A stretch of DNA of 64,000 nt from Lepisosteus oculatus (taxonomy: Eukaryota > Chordata > Actinopteri > Semionotiformes > Lepisosteidae), in assembly GCF_040954835.1 (NCBI RefSeq), contig NC_090696.1:78057722-78121721 (forward strand). Direction: 5' to 3'. Shown here in pieces: positions 36,161 to 49,400 of this stretch. Position numbers and translations under genes: made by a program. Each line of letters opens with the position of its first letter. The first letter of the stretch is position 1. Under the pieces are notes generated by a model. That model searched no databases, was not told the origin of the DNA, and saw only the letters and a list, made by a program, of their open reading frames with translations.

Positions 36161-39100
36161 TTATTCTTCGCTCATAGGACAATCTGAGCCAGGTCTCCAG
36201 GGGCCTTGGTCAGGGTGTGGCCCTCTGTGTCTCTGCTGCTGTAGGACAATCTGAGCCAGGTCTCCAGAATCGTCGTTTCCAGGAATCTTCCTGACTGGTG
36301 CGGCTTCCTACAAAATAACACCCATCACTCCAGATTATATGTGTGAGCTACTCCACGGTGTGCACTCACAATGCTAGCTTTGTGGAAAGACAATACAGCA
36401 TTTGGGCAACATCTGTATTAGGAACAAGTAAAGGTTTATTCCATGCTGAAAAGAGAAGAAAAGAAACACAACTTTCCGGCTGTGGAGCCTTCTTCAGGTA
36501 TGCAGCCTACGCATACTGACGTAGCTACATACTTGAACATCTATATTCATTTTCTAAACACAATTTAAAGCATTCCTTAAACTTTAAAGCACAAATAAAT
36601 GTACCGAGTAAAGGGGGTACTATGAACTAACCTTTATAGGGTTTCCATACTTAAAAAACTGAATATTCAAGGAAAGGGCACTGCAGTACACAGTCAAATG
36701 TGTACAAAGACTGAATTTGTTTAAGAAAGAAAACATTGCCGTAAGGAAGGAACTTCTAGCATGCAGGAAAACGACTGTTCAAATGCTATTACTGCTCAAG
36801 CCCTTGTGGCTTGTGGGCATCTTGGATGTGATGCACAACACTACTCATTTTATGATGTATAGGGGTCAGTGTACAGTACACTGGAATGCAATGCATTACA
36901 TCTTAAAGTATGCACATCTAGCAGCTGGAGTGTCTATTTCACTAATGCTTCAATACAAGTGCAGGGTTTTGCTAGTGGTTTCCTGTCCTGAAAGCGCCCA
37001 GTGTCTCGCAGGGAAGTGAGCAGCGTGGAGTTCGCTGCAGACTGTGAAGGCACAGTTCTGTCAGCTTTCAAGCAGGAGGGCAGCTCCCCTCCCAGCGCCA
37101 GGGAGTCACACATCAAAGGCGCTGCTCCTTGACAGCCTCAGCTGTCACATCTGGGCAAACCCACAAGCAGTGTGGAGGGCCGGAGACTGTAGACATGTAC
37201 TTCAAACAAAACCTTGGCATGGCTGAGACTTTCTTCCAGTTTTAAATGAGGTTTCTGCCATTATGTTTGAACAGACTAGTAAATCACCCCTAAGGAAAAG
37301 GGGTGAGGTGACACTCTAATCTTCCCGTCTTACTCCTCAGACACACAAACATGCACAGTGACTGTATAGGTCTTAAACAAAGCTAATGTCATAGCAGCTG
37401 CCTAATCCCCATCACAGATAAAGATATCAGCTCCTCAGCAACCAAAGGAAATGCACCTCTGTATTTCTGGGTTATTTCAGTCTCTTGGTTAAAATATGTT
37501 TGTGAAAGGTATTTTCCTCTGAAATGCACCATTTTATGCAAATTCCTTTGATCCTCATACACTGTGAGAGTCTGATGTTATTGCAATCAGTGAGGTGCTG
37601 CTCCTCTAGAACTAGCTCGGTTATGTCTTTTTCTCTAAAAAACGACCTCATCCCTTGTACCCCAGTAAAAGCTGCTGGTAACTAAACCTCTTCTATTCAG
37701 CGTCGGTAGTAAACTAAAAGGCCAAGGCCTTTCAGGATGAAACAAAACTACTGCATGGATGTTGGGTTCTTCATGCATAGAAACTGCAGTAGGGATCTCT
37801 GGGACTTGTCCTCCATCAGTCTCGACAGCAGTAATTGGTGGTTTGGCTCCATTAACAGCTTCAGATGTGAAGCTCATTCGGAAACAGGACTGAGGAGATT
37901 TTAGAGCAGCATGGTGAGTTCACCTCGGATACCACTCTCTACACATCTGGAACAAGGACTCTTAGCCAGACAAAATGGGAAACATTTTGAAGATTGTTGC
38001 ATAAGCATCCTTATGTCTTATCCTACCGCTAAGCACAGCAGCACATTGATTTTTCTAAAGGGTTTTATAAGGCCATGCTCTAATGAAAACTAGTCCATTC
38101 ATTTTCATCATCGTGTCCTGAATAATAAGGACTGAATTCTAATCCCTTTGTCATTCATGTCTCAGATGAATTACTGCATCTGCAACGACCGTGGAGATGC
38201 TCCGGGTTCTTCTGATCTTTCGTGCTCGTGGAGAACGAGGAGGAATTGTTCTTATTAGATAACAATGCTGATCATTACTTTATACAGCACCTTTCTGTCT
38301 CAAGGCACATAACTGTAAAACAGGACAAAGGCTAAAGCAACCAGGTGTCAGAGCCCTGTATTGGGAACTGAAGGATGACCAGGGTTCGAGTAATGTACAA
38401 TGTACAGATGTGTGTGTCTATACAGGTGTGCATATATACAGTAGGTGTGTATATGGGTGTGTGTGTATAATAGGTCTTTGTGATTAATAGGTATATGTAG
38501 GTGTGTGTATACACAAGTGTGTGTATATATAGGTGTGTGTATACTGTAAATGCTGTAGGTGTGTGTATATATAGGTGTGTGTATACTGTATATGCTGTAG
38601 GTGTGTGTATATCCCCCTGTGCCTGTGTACATATAGGTGTGTGAGTCTATATACTGTAGGTGCATGTGTATATAGGTGTGTGTATATATAGGTGTATGTG
38701 TATATAGGTGTGTGTAGGGATTTATCAGTTCACAGAGGTATTCAGGAACCGTTCACAGCCCCTAAGGGTGAGCAGCAGTGTTCTGAAAGTAGAAGAAATA
38801 TTCGAACCCAGAAGACCAGGGGTATTCCATACTCCTGCCGGCCAGGCCAACAGCCAACATTTTATTTCAATATCCAAAATGAAAATAGAATCTTGTTTAC
38901 AAATGCAGATTCCAAAATGTCTCCGGCTAGGGCTGACTGGACATGTTTGCTGGCCTAAATCCTCGAATCAAAGCCTTAAGCTTACAAAGATGTTTTGTTG
39001 AGGAAGGGATGTTTTCCAAATACATTCTTTGGGAGTGAGTTTTTGTGCAAATTACTGCCATATGTTGGCTGTAGACAGGTCACTGAGCAGAATGATACCT

Positions 39101-42100
39101 GACAAGGCAGATTCCAGACGCACCTCCAGGCTCCCTGGGAGAGACTCAAGAATGTAGCTCTAGTGCTTGAAGGTCTCGTTACATCATCCAAGTTTAATCA
39201 TTTCCATGCCTGACCTACATATGATGCCTGTGTTATGTAAGAAATGCTCAGTCTAAGAATGTTTGATGGACTGACAGACTGCTGGGAAATGCTGGACTAA
39301 GCATCTAGTTAGATCTAGTTTTCCGATCCTCACCGTCATGCCCAGCGATATTTGGGGGTGCTACAATAAAAAAGGGGGTCATGGGTACAGAAAGAGCGAG
39401 GGGGTGAGGATTAAGCTGGCTCAGTCCCTCTTATCGGCTTTCATCTTTTCTTCATCAGGGATCACCTTGGAAAAGTGACTCTTTCGAAGACAGACAAGTC
39501 AAAATGATTGTAACTCCTTTCCCTTACCTCAGCTGAATTCAGGATGAGCTCAAAGGACAAAGCTTGACAGATTTTACTTGTGTTATATAATTCCAGGGCT
39601 ATTTCCTTTGACAACTCCGAAGTCGTCTGAAAAATAAGGAAAGTTCAGGATCAATAATACTTCCACCCTGCCATTTTTCTCAGGTGATGTATTTAAATTT
39701 TATTGATATTGTTTTTCATGCAACAGGGCAAAGATCCCATTTCTTGACCTGGAGTGACAAGAAGCTCACATCTGTACCTGTGGTTGTACACTGGCAGTAG
39801 GAAACTGACCTCTCTGCTCCCCTGGCCTGGTCACCAACAGGCCCTCAAACCCCCCTGTTGTTTGCTTTGTCCACTTCTTGTGATGTGCTTACTGTGTAGC
39901 TCCCCGATTCCTGTTTTTTTTGTAAAACTTTAGAACAAGCTACAATCTCTGGTTTTCAAAAGACACGTTAAAGGATTTTAAAAATTTTACAGAATTATTT
40001 TAAGTAATTTGCAGAATTGTTTCTCGCTTGTCGCTGTACCTATCTGGCTCTGGCCTGGAGTCGTTGCTCCTGACCTGGCCTGACAGAATTTGGAACAGAC
40101 ACCTGCTGTATGTGACACCTCAGAAATAGCTGAAAGGCGGGACATCATCATCAAGAATAGCCACTGGAACATAAGTAGAATGCGGACTCTTAAACCCCCA
40201 TTCATGGCAACAACATGACTGTAATGGGCCTATAAAACCTTCTGTAACACTGTTGCAGTCCAGGACACTGTGGGAAATAAACCTCGTGTTCTCCAGAAGT
40301 GGCCATTTTCATGACAATTAAACTCATCTCAAACGTTCAGTGGACTGCGCTGGGACTCCTTGCATCCCTACGTACAGCAGTTTTCACTGCCTGAGAATAC
40401 AGCTGCAGGGATTGAAATGACTATTTGGGAAGAGGAGCTGCACCAGGCCTAGTTAATCAAGAACCCTGTCACTGTGCCCTCCGCCGCCTGCGTCCCTACC
40501 AGACAGTCACAGCACACAAGGAGGGTTCGATTCCCAGGGGGAAGGTGGAAGGACATCCTCGCATTCCGTGACACACTTTTAATGGACAATAAATCCCCTT
40601 TCAAGTGTTATGAACGAGCCAGTGTTCTCTTCAAGACCTTCCTTCGAAGCCTAGTGCTCTTTCGTCCACAGCTCGCATTTCACTGCTGAATGGGCCACCA
40701 GAGAGGGGAGAAAAGTCGAGGCCACCGTGTGATGGGAATAAAACATTTAACAACTTAAAGAGAGAAAGATTTAAGATTAAAATTTACAGACCCCAACTTT
40801 TACAACTCTGCAATTCCAAAGCAAGTACAAGACAGTCCCTCAGTGCTGTTATGTAATAAAACACTGGAATATTATTGTAACTTTTTCTGACCTTTTGAAA
40901 GGACCACATGAGGCCTGACATTGTCCCATTAACCTCTGCATTCCAGAGCAGCAGCTCAAAGCAATTTAAACCACATGCACAGGTACTCCCCACTACCCTC
41001 TTCACAGTTACACAGAACACTCCAGACAGGCAGGCCTGATTTATTTCCTGAACTCTTCCCTGCAGAAACAATACAGGGTTTGGCTCCCTTTTATCTGAGA
41101 CAACCCAAGTCTGACAGCCTTTCACAAAGCTCAGTAAGGCTGCAACACAGGACTCAACTGGATTTTACTGTTCTGGTGTAATAAAAACGAAAACTTCCCC
41201 ACAAACGGCTGAAGATACAGGAGGGCTGTGTGAGTCCTGGCAAGAGCCACTCTCAGACTGGGGTGATTAATGGTCAGATCACATCCCTGGTGCAGACGGG
41301 TGAACACTCTTACTGTTTTAAACGCAGTCAAGGGGCCAAGACTGTGTTTCCTCTGAATGTTTTTGTGTTCAAAAGTCTGACAACGTACAGGAACCCAGAC
41401 CCCCAAAACACAGGACACTCGGTGAGACAATATGCATTCCTGTGGCGTCTCAGAAAACACAACCAAGGGGTACCAGAATCAGCGGTGGAAATGGACGGTA
41501 GTCTGTCATCCAGTGCTTAGAGATGGCTGTGCTATCTGCCAGTGAGGGACTGATAAGCTGGAATGGATACAGGCCAGCACCTTGTGAGGGAAGCATTGCC
41601 TGTTTCTCTGTTAGGACTCTGCTCTGCGGAGAATGAGTGTCATCATTAGGAAAAGTCTAAAGAAGAGATGCCAATTCAAACACAACAGTAGGATGGAGGC
41701 ACAGACCACAACTGAGGGACCCAGTAACCTCTCCACATTATGAGGAAGACGTCTCCTCATTTGTTATGACTGAGATGAGAATAACTGCAATTTCCATGCA
41801 CTTTCCTTCATATATTTCCTTGTATAAACGTTTTTTAACCACTTTTCAACGACCATAGTATATTTGGGGACCCAATCATTTACTGAGAAAGCTGCAAACA
41901 TTAGAATAAACAATTTAAACATTCTCTAAAAGATATAAGATACTCTACAGTTTGGTTTAAAATTTACTTTGGATTGCAAGAGATATAACCTAAGACGCAT
42001 CACTGAATCCCTAATAAATTCCTGATGAGATGTTTAAATGTGGCCATATAATATACACTCCTGTCAGTAGCCCTGGCAGGTCAAAATGAGTTACCGATCT

Positions 42101-42903
42101 GTTTCAAACTCGCCAAGAACTGCTTTCCTGAGAAGTTCCTCTCTTTTCCCAAAGTAATGCATTTGCTCGGTTCAGAGTGATGTCTACTTTTCTGTCTTCT
42201 GATGAATGGGGATGATTTTTAAACAGAACTAATACACATAGAGCTCTTAAATACTAAGATTTTACTTTGTTCAGCACAAACGTAGCTGTCTAGTCTGTGC
42301 AGTAATGTTTCACAGTGCTAAAGAGAGCTACAGCTTTACAAATGCTTATGAGGTCATTGTTTAGATAGTCCACAAATTCTAACAGTTCATACTGTAGGAC
42401 AAATTCATTTTTGAAAGATTTGAACTGACTTTTATAAAAACAAAATACATTTAAGCCAGAAACATAATAAAAAGAATTGAACGTGACTTTGCAAAAGGAT
42501 TAAATTATAGTGGATTTCAAGAAGGCTGAAACATAGCCCAGCTACCAATTTAGAGTACGTGCCTGAATATTTCACATTTGTGATTCACCCAAATCAAAAT
42601 CTTCGTCAATACTAATTTGTCAAGATTGTCAAATTTCCTTCCATCTATTTAAAAAAAGAGAATACAAATTCTCACGATGTCTCCGCTTGTGCAATGTGTT
42701 TTTGCTTGGTCCCATTGACCAGCCTTCTCTAACTCTAGACGCGACGTGCCCAAGGTTCAGCTTGACCAGTCACCCCAGCAGAGCGATGAGCTCACCTGCA
42801 GGACCAGGTGCTCCATGGCCAGGGTGCTGGCGCGATCAGCCTGGGCTTCCTCCTGGAGCCTCTGCTGTCTGCGCAGGAGAGCTGAGTCAAGGGAAGTGCT
42901 CGG
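36161..42903 (-). CDS. 3' exons of an unidentified coiled-coil protein gene
   Basis: Four - strand exons are all joined in phase 0. Exon 42903-42796 (36 codons) contains RRQQRLQEEAQADRASTLAM. Exon 39626-39528 (33 codons) contains TTSELSKEIALELYNTSK, with an excellent acceptor (CTTATTTTTCAG) and donor (GAG/GTAAGG). Exon 37889-37752 (46 codons) contains AVNGAKPPITAVETDGGQVP and has a weaker donor (GTAGTT). Exon 36307-36161 follows TATTTTGTAG, starts EAAPVRKIPGNDDSGDLAQI and ends MSEE-stop (TAA at 36163-36161). The first two read as amphipathic, glutamine/glutamate-rich coiled coil; the last two are polar and probably unstructured. A 26-bp direct repeat in the final exon changes the frame in which its second copy is read. 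I do not recognise the family. This is probably the downstream part of the gene whose 5' exons lie at 50656-46410, but the connecting exons are not certain. Confidence 0.5.
36419..36505 (+). repeat. Fold-back element copy 3 (single arm)
   Basis: One arm only: GGTTTATTCCATGCTGAAAA, GAAGAAAAGAAACACAACTT, then GGCTGTGGAGCCTTCTTCAG. The inverted second half is absent. Confidence 0.6.
38395..38715. repeat. GT/TATA-rich microsatellite
   Basis: About 300 bases of interspersed GTGTGTGTATATATAGGT and ATACTGTA(A/T)ATGCTGTAG units form a composite simple repeat. Long Tyr/Thr/His-rich open frames on the - strand are by-products of the repeat. Confidence 0.9.
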
Positions 42904-43639
42904 CTGCAGACGGAGGGCCTCAGCACCTGCTCTACCTCCATACCCCTTCCACACCCCTGCTGCACCGTGCCATGACCAGCGCAGAGCAGTGTGCAGTGAG
43001 GTGCTACAGACCTGTGGACGCGTGACGGGCTACTAGCAAAGCCAAGCACATGTGCCATCTACAGTACCAAGGCTCTAGGCAACAGCGTGTAATTACTCTG
43101 CTGGGAAAAAGTTAGTTAGCAAGGCCCTTTCCTTGGCTTTGGGCGAAGCAGGGACTTGTCTGGTGCCCGCAGGCTGGCTCCATCGCGAGGGAGACGTGCC
43201 GCTTCTCCGATCAGTGCCCAGTCTCCTGCATGGAGCTGCCTATGACCAGAGAGCTCCAGACGACCAATGTCTCTGTCAGAGGAGCTCATACGCAGGACCT
43301 CATTCTCCTCCACAGGACGGGAGTCACCGCCGTCAAGTCTGAAACCACTGGGGATTCTCAATGTGGGCTGATGCGTAATATCGAAATAACCGACCAAACA
43401 GTTAAAACACAGACTGGAGTCTACAGCTAGAGCAGCTTTTCCTCCTTTGTTCTACAGAAACAAATATGTTTAGGTCAGTGCAATCAAGACAATACAGTCT
43501 AGTTTAACGGTTTGATTGTCTGTGTTTGGTGAAGTCTAACAGGGAAGACATGGTAGATGGTAGTAAAAGCCCTTGACTGATTATGGGCTACAGCTGTGTG
43601 TTCGAGGTTGTGAGAGGTGGCAGAGTGGCATGCTAACCT

Positions 43640-43732
43640 GGGGTCAAAAATAAACCCTGACCCTAAACCTTAACCCTGACTCTGACCCTAATCCTAAACC
43701 CTGACCCTGACCCTACTCCTGAGCCTAACCCA
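43640..43732. repeat. Degenerate telomere-like CCCTAA/CCCTGA tract
   Basis: About 13 units of the type AACCCTGACCCTAA occur in a row (for example CCTAATCCTAAACCCTGACC). The units vary between TAACCC and TGACCC, so this is an interstitial telomere-like satellite and not an intact (TTAGGG)n array. Confidence 0.75.
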
Positions 43733-44800
43733 CAATGTCAAACCTACACACAAGTCAACATGATTAGGGCACTTTCCCACACAGGCTGAATATGAACAGC
43801 AAAGGCTGAAGGGCTTTATAAGGCTCACCATGCAGAGTGCTCGTATCAGAAAGCAATGCTCTCTGTGTTAGCACTGTTCCAGCAGAAAACTCACTCAAGC
43901 CGCTGGCTGCGGCTGTGCTGTTCTGTGTAGAGACATCACAGGAGCGGAGATGAACAGCAGATACCTGTGGTTTGGATCCTTTATGAAAACTCTGACATCT
44001 TAATGTGCTCCCTCTGCCAAGCTGGTCTATAAATGAATTTTATAGTCCTTTATATCATATAACAAATTAAACATATTTGTTACTCATTGTAAGTCATCTG
44101 AAATCAGAGAAAGGGCATTTTTTTTCTCCAAGAAAACAGCTCAAAAACTTTAAACTGAAAACGTATTCACTGTGATTTAGATACATTTTCTGGAAGTCAC
44201 TTTGTCACTCTTTTAAGAAGGATTTGTCTGCTGCCTTTCCTGCTGAAGACAGTGAGCCCCCAACAGCACCTGACTCTTGAAATATGGGTCAGAACCGGGT
44301 CAGTGAAACAGCGGACATGGTGCACTGCGGAGTGGGTTCCACATCTCAGAGACAAGGACGGCCTCTGCTGTTGGAAACAATGTCTTCCAACACGGTTGTG
44401 CAGTCGCACACCCTTGACAGAGGCTCATGGAGCTGAAGGATACAGGTGAGAAGAGGGATCAGTCTCGCCCGAAACGCGCAGGTTGTCTTCCACAGCCTCC
44501 ACCGCAACCTCACTCAGAGACTGGAATGCCTGCAGGAGACACACCGTGGCTGGATTGAGACACACGTCCCTCGAGCCACTTCAACACGTCTCTCATGTTC
44601 TACAGGCCAGTCCTTCTGACACACAGACACTTCTTTCAACATGGTGGTTCAGTCCTTTCCCTCGTACTGAGGGCTGCTCCCAGTTTCTTCAGTACCCGTT
44701 CTGCAGGGATGGCACTGAACGGCTCCTCACGTGTCATAATGACTAGCATACAGGAGCATCACAGCAATGAGAAAACAGCAATGAGCTCTGCAGGGCTCAC

Positions 44801-44831
44801 CAGCCAGCAGCTGGTGTCCTGCAGTTTGGGG
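44801..44831 (-). CDS. Candidate 31-base linking exon of the coiled-coil gene
   Basis: An acceptor CTGAGCTGGCCAG precedes C-CCC-AAA-CTG and a good donor CTG/GTGAGC. Its phases (2 in, 0 out) are exactly those needed to join the exon at 46410 with the phase 0 exons at 42903 and below. It would add a short peptide (PKLQDTSCWL). Small size makes the call weak. Confidence 0.2.
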
Positions 44832-46239
44832 CTGGCCAGCTCAGCAGGTGGGATTCTGGGGGTCTCACATGTTTGTCCAAATAGCTGCTGGGGCTGATGG
44901 GGCTCCTGGGGGCAGCTGGGTAACATTCAGCTCGGCCTCGTTCACTTGCCAAGTGGCCACAAAGTGTAGCCCACACAGGGAGTTTTTCTCTTATCAGAGC
45001 AGACTTTGATTTAAAAAAAACATTTAAGCATAAGTTCTCCCTGTATTAAAAAAGGAAGGGACCTACTGTTTTACTGCTATATCCTGGGATCTGAAGGCCA
45101 CTCTCTGCCTCACACTCCTTGCGAAGCATTTCCCTTCGATGTGAAGAAGAAATTATTTCAAACACAAGACATTTTACAGAACAATCCGGTGTAATAGTCC
45201 AGATATGAGCAACTTACTATCGTCTGAGAATGAGGCACACACACTTTTTTTAAGATCATGGAACAGCACATACTTTCTTAAATATATTTGCTTATTTTGT
45301 GAATTAGTAACATTACATTACAGTACACAAAGAATTGGCTTGAGTTAAATTTAAAAATATAAAACATTTATTTCCAGACAGTCAAATAATACAAACTGCA
45401 AACTTCACATTAAGAGTAACATACAGCCCTCCTTGATGAATTTGTTAATTTTCCTGGAGAAATCTCTTAACACAGAGCAATGATTGATGTTATCAGAGTA
45501 AATCCAGCAGGTATGCCTGTGACAGAGCAATATAAATTATGCTAGCTCATAAAAAATGTTTATGTACTCATTAAACAATCCCATCATTGTCTTCTATCAT
45601 TATATGAAAATAACTCCCTTGATCTTACTTTCTACACACAATATACAATTTCTTACGCACTTAATGAAACATCATAAAAAAACTATTACAAACACAAAGT
45701 CCTGCACAAGCAAACGTGTGACCTACATCCAGCCCCGGCTGTGTCAGTGTTGTACAGACTGTACTTTACAAACCACGGTGAACTATGCCCACACACAATC
45801 TGTGTCACAGCAGTGTGGTCAGTATGGCCCCCTGCTCTACAGCCTGTTTTGTGAAGATGCACCGCAAAGCCAGTCCTTTTAAAATGTAAGATAACTACAT
45901 TGTACTGAAGATGCCAGGCCAGATCTGCACTGCCACATTTGCCAGCGTGCAGAAATCCGGGTCCAGAGTGGACTTCACGTCAAAATCGAAAGAGATTTCA
46001 GCACCTGGGTGCTCCGTTGAGGAAGTACCTTCACTCAGAACAAGGGTCTGTCCAGAAACACAGGACAGCAGGGCGCTGAATCTCACTCAGTCTGTCCATT
46101 TTCCTGCACAGCAGTGCAGCTGTTTCTGATGTGTCTTTCCTTTCCTGAACGACTCAGTGCAGCTGCAGGGCCAACGCAGGTAAAGCTGCTTGCCTAAGAC
46201 ACAACCTTGACTGTACAGTATATGAGTGGTGGAGAATCT

Positions 46240-46310
46240 GAGTGAAGGGCTTCCCTTGGGACTCAAACTCACAACTCCCCAGTCCAGAGCACTGACCACA
46301 GCCCCAAGTC
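46240..46310 (-). repeat. tRNA-like SINE head
   Basis: Read on the - strand the segment contains TGGTCAGTGCTCTGG and GAGTTTGAGTCCC about 20 bases apart, resembling pol III A and B boxes. The body could not be matched to a known family by eye. Confidence 0.35.
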
Positions 46311-46409
46311 CAAGCCCACTCCAGCTTCGAAGTCCAAGTCCGACAGGCAACCTTAGACCCTGCAGGCCAGTCCCTGTCACACAGTGGACGAGATCTGCTA
46401 TTGATATAC

Positions 46410-49400
46410 CTGAGGTCCCACACTGCGGCCCGCAGGCCTGGTAGGCTCTCTGCTCTCCTCTGGACACGGGCCTGCAGGCTCTGCGCCTCGTCGTGCTGAT
46501 GCCGGGGCACAATAAACTCTGCCCGGAGATAAAGAGACAGAGTTCAGGGGCTGCTCATTGTGAAAATACATCGTGTGTTACTAGGGCCCGGAGAGATTTA
46601 CACTGTGCTCCAGATGGTTTACCCAGCAGCACCATCCTGAGGATTCCCAGCCGGCCCGGTGCTCAGAGACAGGAGGTGCAGAGTTTACTCAAACATATAA
46701 ACGCAGAGCCCCAGCTTTTGCTGAATAAGGTAAAAAAGCGCTCGATGATATTAGCCTGGAACAGAAGAACAAACTGGAAACCTTCGCTGGCTGCTGGCCT
46801 GAGAGAGCCCATCAGTCTGTGCACAAAGAGCACCTGCACATGCTGACCAAGATTCGACACTCCCTGAACAAGAGACAGCCGCCGGTGGGACAGCAGCTGT
46901 CACAAGTAAGATTCTATTTTCTATCAAATCCCCGATTTTCCTTAAATAGAAAAACTTCCCCGAACCCGGGGGGATCTGTGCTTTTGCCTCCTCTCATCCA
47001 AGGTTCAGAGCTCACTTCCAGTGGTGGGACTTTCAAGACACAGGGGGGCCCCTCTCTCTCACCGCCTGTGTCAGGGGGGCCCCTCTCTCTCTCACTGCCT
47101 GTGTCAGAGGGGCCCCTGTCTCTCACTGCCTGTCAATGGGGCCCCTCTCTCTCACCGCCTGTGTCGGGGGGCCCCTCTCTCTCTCACTCCTGTGTCAGTG
47201 GGACCCCTGTCTCTCACCGTGGTGCGTCTTCTGTAAGCGCAGTGCCTGCAGCTCCCTGCTCAGTCGCTCCCTGGCCTCCTCCAGCTGCCTGCAGGCGAGA
47301 GTTCAGAAGGGCATTGCTGAATGGACATTATAGTCCACGCTTCCTAGCTCAAAGTATTTACCGATTATGGTTCTAATAATGCATGCTTTAAGAGCTTGGA
47401 TAGGATAACTATGCAGAAACCTCATTTTGTCTGACAACTGATCACTGCCACGAGTCCATTCCAGGACAGAAAGACAGTGATTGTTGTTTCCATTATTTGC
47501 AACAGCAGGTGGAATTTTATCGGAGAAAACTGGAGGAAGATTTTTTTTCAATGCCCTTCACCCGTGACATCAATCAGTCCTCACAGTTTATTACCTTCAC
47601 GTTCACACCTGCTGTCAGTGAACATCAGCCCTGTCCTGGGATCTGCTGTGGGCAGCTAGAGCTGTGATTCAGAGGTTCGTGAGGTGGTGAGAAACAGACG
47701 TAAAGGAATGACTTAGTCTGCCTTTGAATGATCAGGCAGGAATCAAGAGGCCTATCAATGCACTTCATGTTCTATACTTTTCTGAACCACTGGGGCACAG
47801 ATCTGTAGGACACACCTACATTAAGAAGTAAAAACCCTGAACAGCCCACTGTTGGCCTTTAAAAGCAGCTATCGTGTTGGACAGGTTGTCTCTTCCACCT
47901 AGTCATTAACACAATGTCAGTCCCCACAACCCATCAGAGCTCAGGAAATCTCAAAGAGTCACTTTGTGCCCAAGCCCACAAACACAACGTTCTGCTCGAG
48001 GAGCTCTGAGCCACACAAGGACTAGTCCCATAAAACCAGAAGCACACTAGTGACCTGCGGGTTTGACTTTGTGCGAGCTGGGTGGTAGAACGGAGAGGGG
48101 TCAGCTCTCCAGGCAGGTCCCAGTATATTTCATTCTTGGAGTGTGTTTAAACCAGAAGACAGGATGAGGTCATCTGACCGGGCCTTCCCAGGAGCAGTTC
48201 TTGCTCACTTTATGCCTGAACCTCCAAAGCACTGCTGACCCACCTCTGTACGTTGGAGCTTTGCTCCTCCTGGTCAAACCGCTGAGCGCGGCGTCTGGAG
48301 AGGAGGACATCGATCAGCCTTTGCTTGGGGCTTGCAGCAGCAGCTCTGTGCCCTGTGGGAAGGGTCGTCACACAGTGAGCAGCCTGCGGTATCTTTATTG
48401 GCAGAGAGCTCAGGCAGGCGATCTCTTGAACATAAGAAAGATTAGAAACAAAAGGAGAGCACTGGCTTCACTTGGCCTGTGTTATACCAGGATGTCCTCC
48501 AGTAATTTTTCGAAAGAAACCAGGGTATCAGCATTAGCTTGTTCCAAACCCCCACCATCCTTTGAGTAAAGACGTGCCTCCTCTTCTCACTTTTAAATGT
48601 ACTCCTGCATACAGCAGTTTCTACTTTTGTGACGTGGTGTTTCAATTTTAATTTGATGCTCCAAACCCAAATTAAACACAGGATTGATGCTCCTCCTGCT
48701 GTTTTTTAACCCTTGCCCTTATTTATTAAGACACACTGTCCTGCACGCCACAGCTCCATCTGCCAACAGGCCCTTGCACTGTCTGGAGCAGTTGAGGATT
48801 GTTCCTTTTTGAATTCAGGCTCGAGGGTTATTTTTGACACACCCGCCCATGTGGCATCTCAGGTGGTGATCGCTCTGGTCTCACCAACCCCCTGACCCCC
48901 CCATCCTTCACTAGGGGCTGTGCCTGAAGGCCTTGCCGTTCATCCTCTATGTTTCTTTTTCTTTCTTTCTTCTTTATCACTGTGTACAGCATCCTCGAGT
49001 CTGGAAAGATGCTTTCTAAATCAAAGTGAGGTTTTTTTTTCTGTGCACTGTTAGCGCGTCACAGGAAACACAGCCCCGTACAGGAGGGGCAGTGCTGACC
49101 GGAGAAAGGGTGTGTCTCTCACCGACACCACAAGCCTGCAAGAGCCCAGGAGGCTGCAGGAACCATCGTGTCAGCCTGTGAGCCCTGGAGGACACTTTCT
49201 GTTCCAGCAGGATTCAATTTAATGTTAATTGCTAATTAGCAAGACACGAGTTTAACAGATAAGTTGCAGGTTTTATTTCAACACTGCTGTCCAATGGGCT
49301 GGGAAACTTGCAGGTAGGATAATCCTACTATAAAAAGTGTGTCATTTTTATAAATTCTGCGAATAGAATTGGCTTATTATCGTATTAGTTCCGGCAGATG

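Noticed and set aside
38348..38665. Tyr/Thr/His-rich open frames on the - strand
   Set aside because: They are translations of a GT/TATA microsatellite.
40490..40580. Possible tRNA gene because of GGGTTCGATTCCC
   Set aside because: The B box is perfect, but there is no clear A box at the right distance and no cloverleaf could be drawn.
44450..44540. Candidate - strand exon AFQSLSEVAVEAVEDNLR
   Set aside because: The acceptor (TGTGTCTCCTGCAG) is good and the phase could fit, but the only in-frame donor (GTTTCG) is poor, so it was left out of the gene model.
46819..47376. 185-codon + strand open frame
   Set aside because: Most of it crosses the GGGGCCCCTCTCTC minisatellite; only the first 30 codons or so look like coding sequence.
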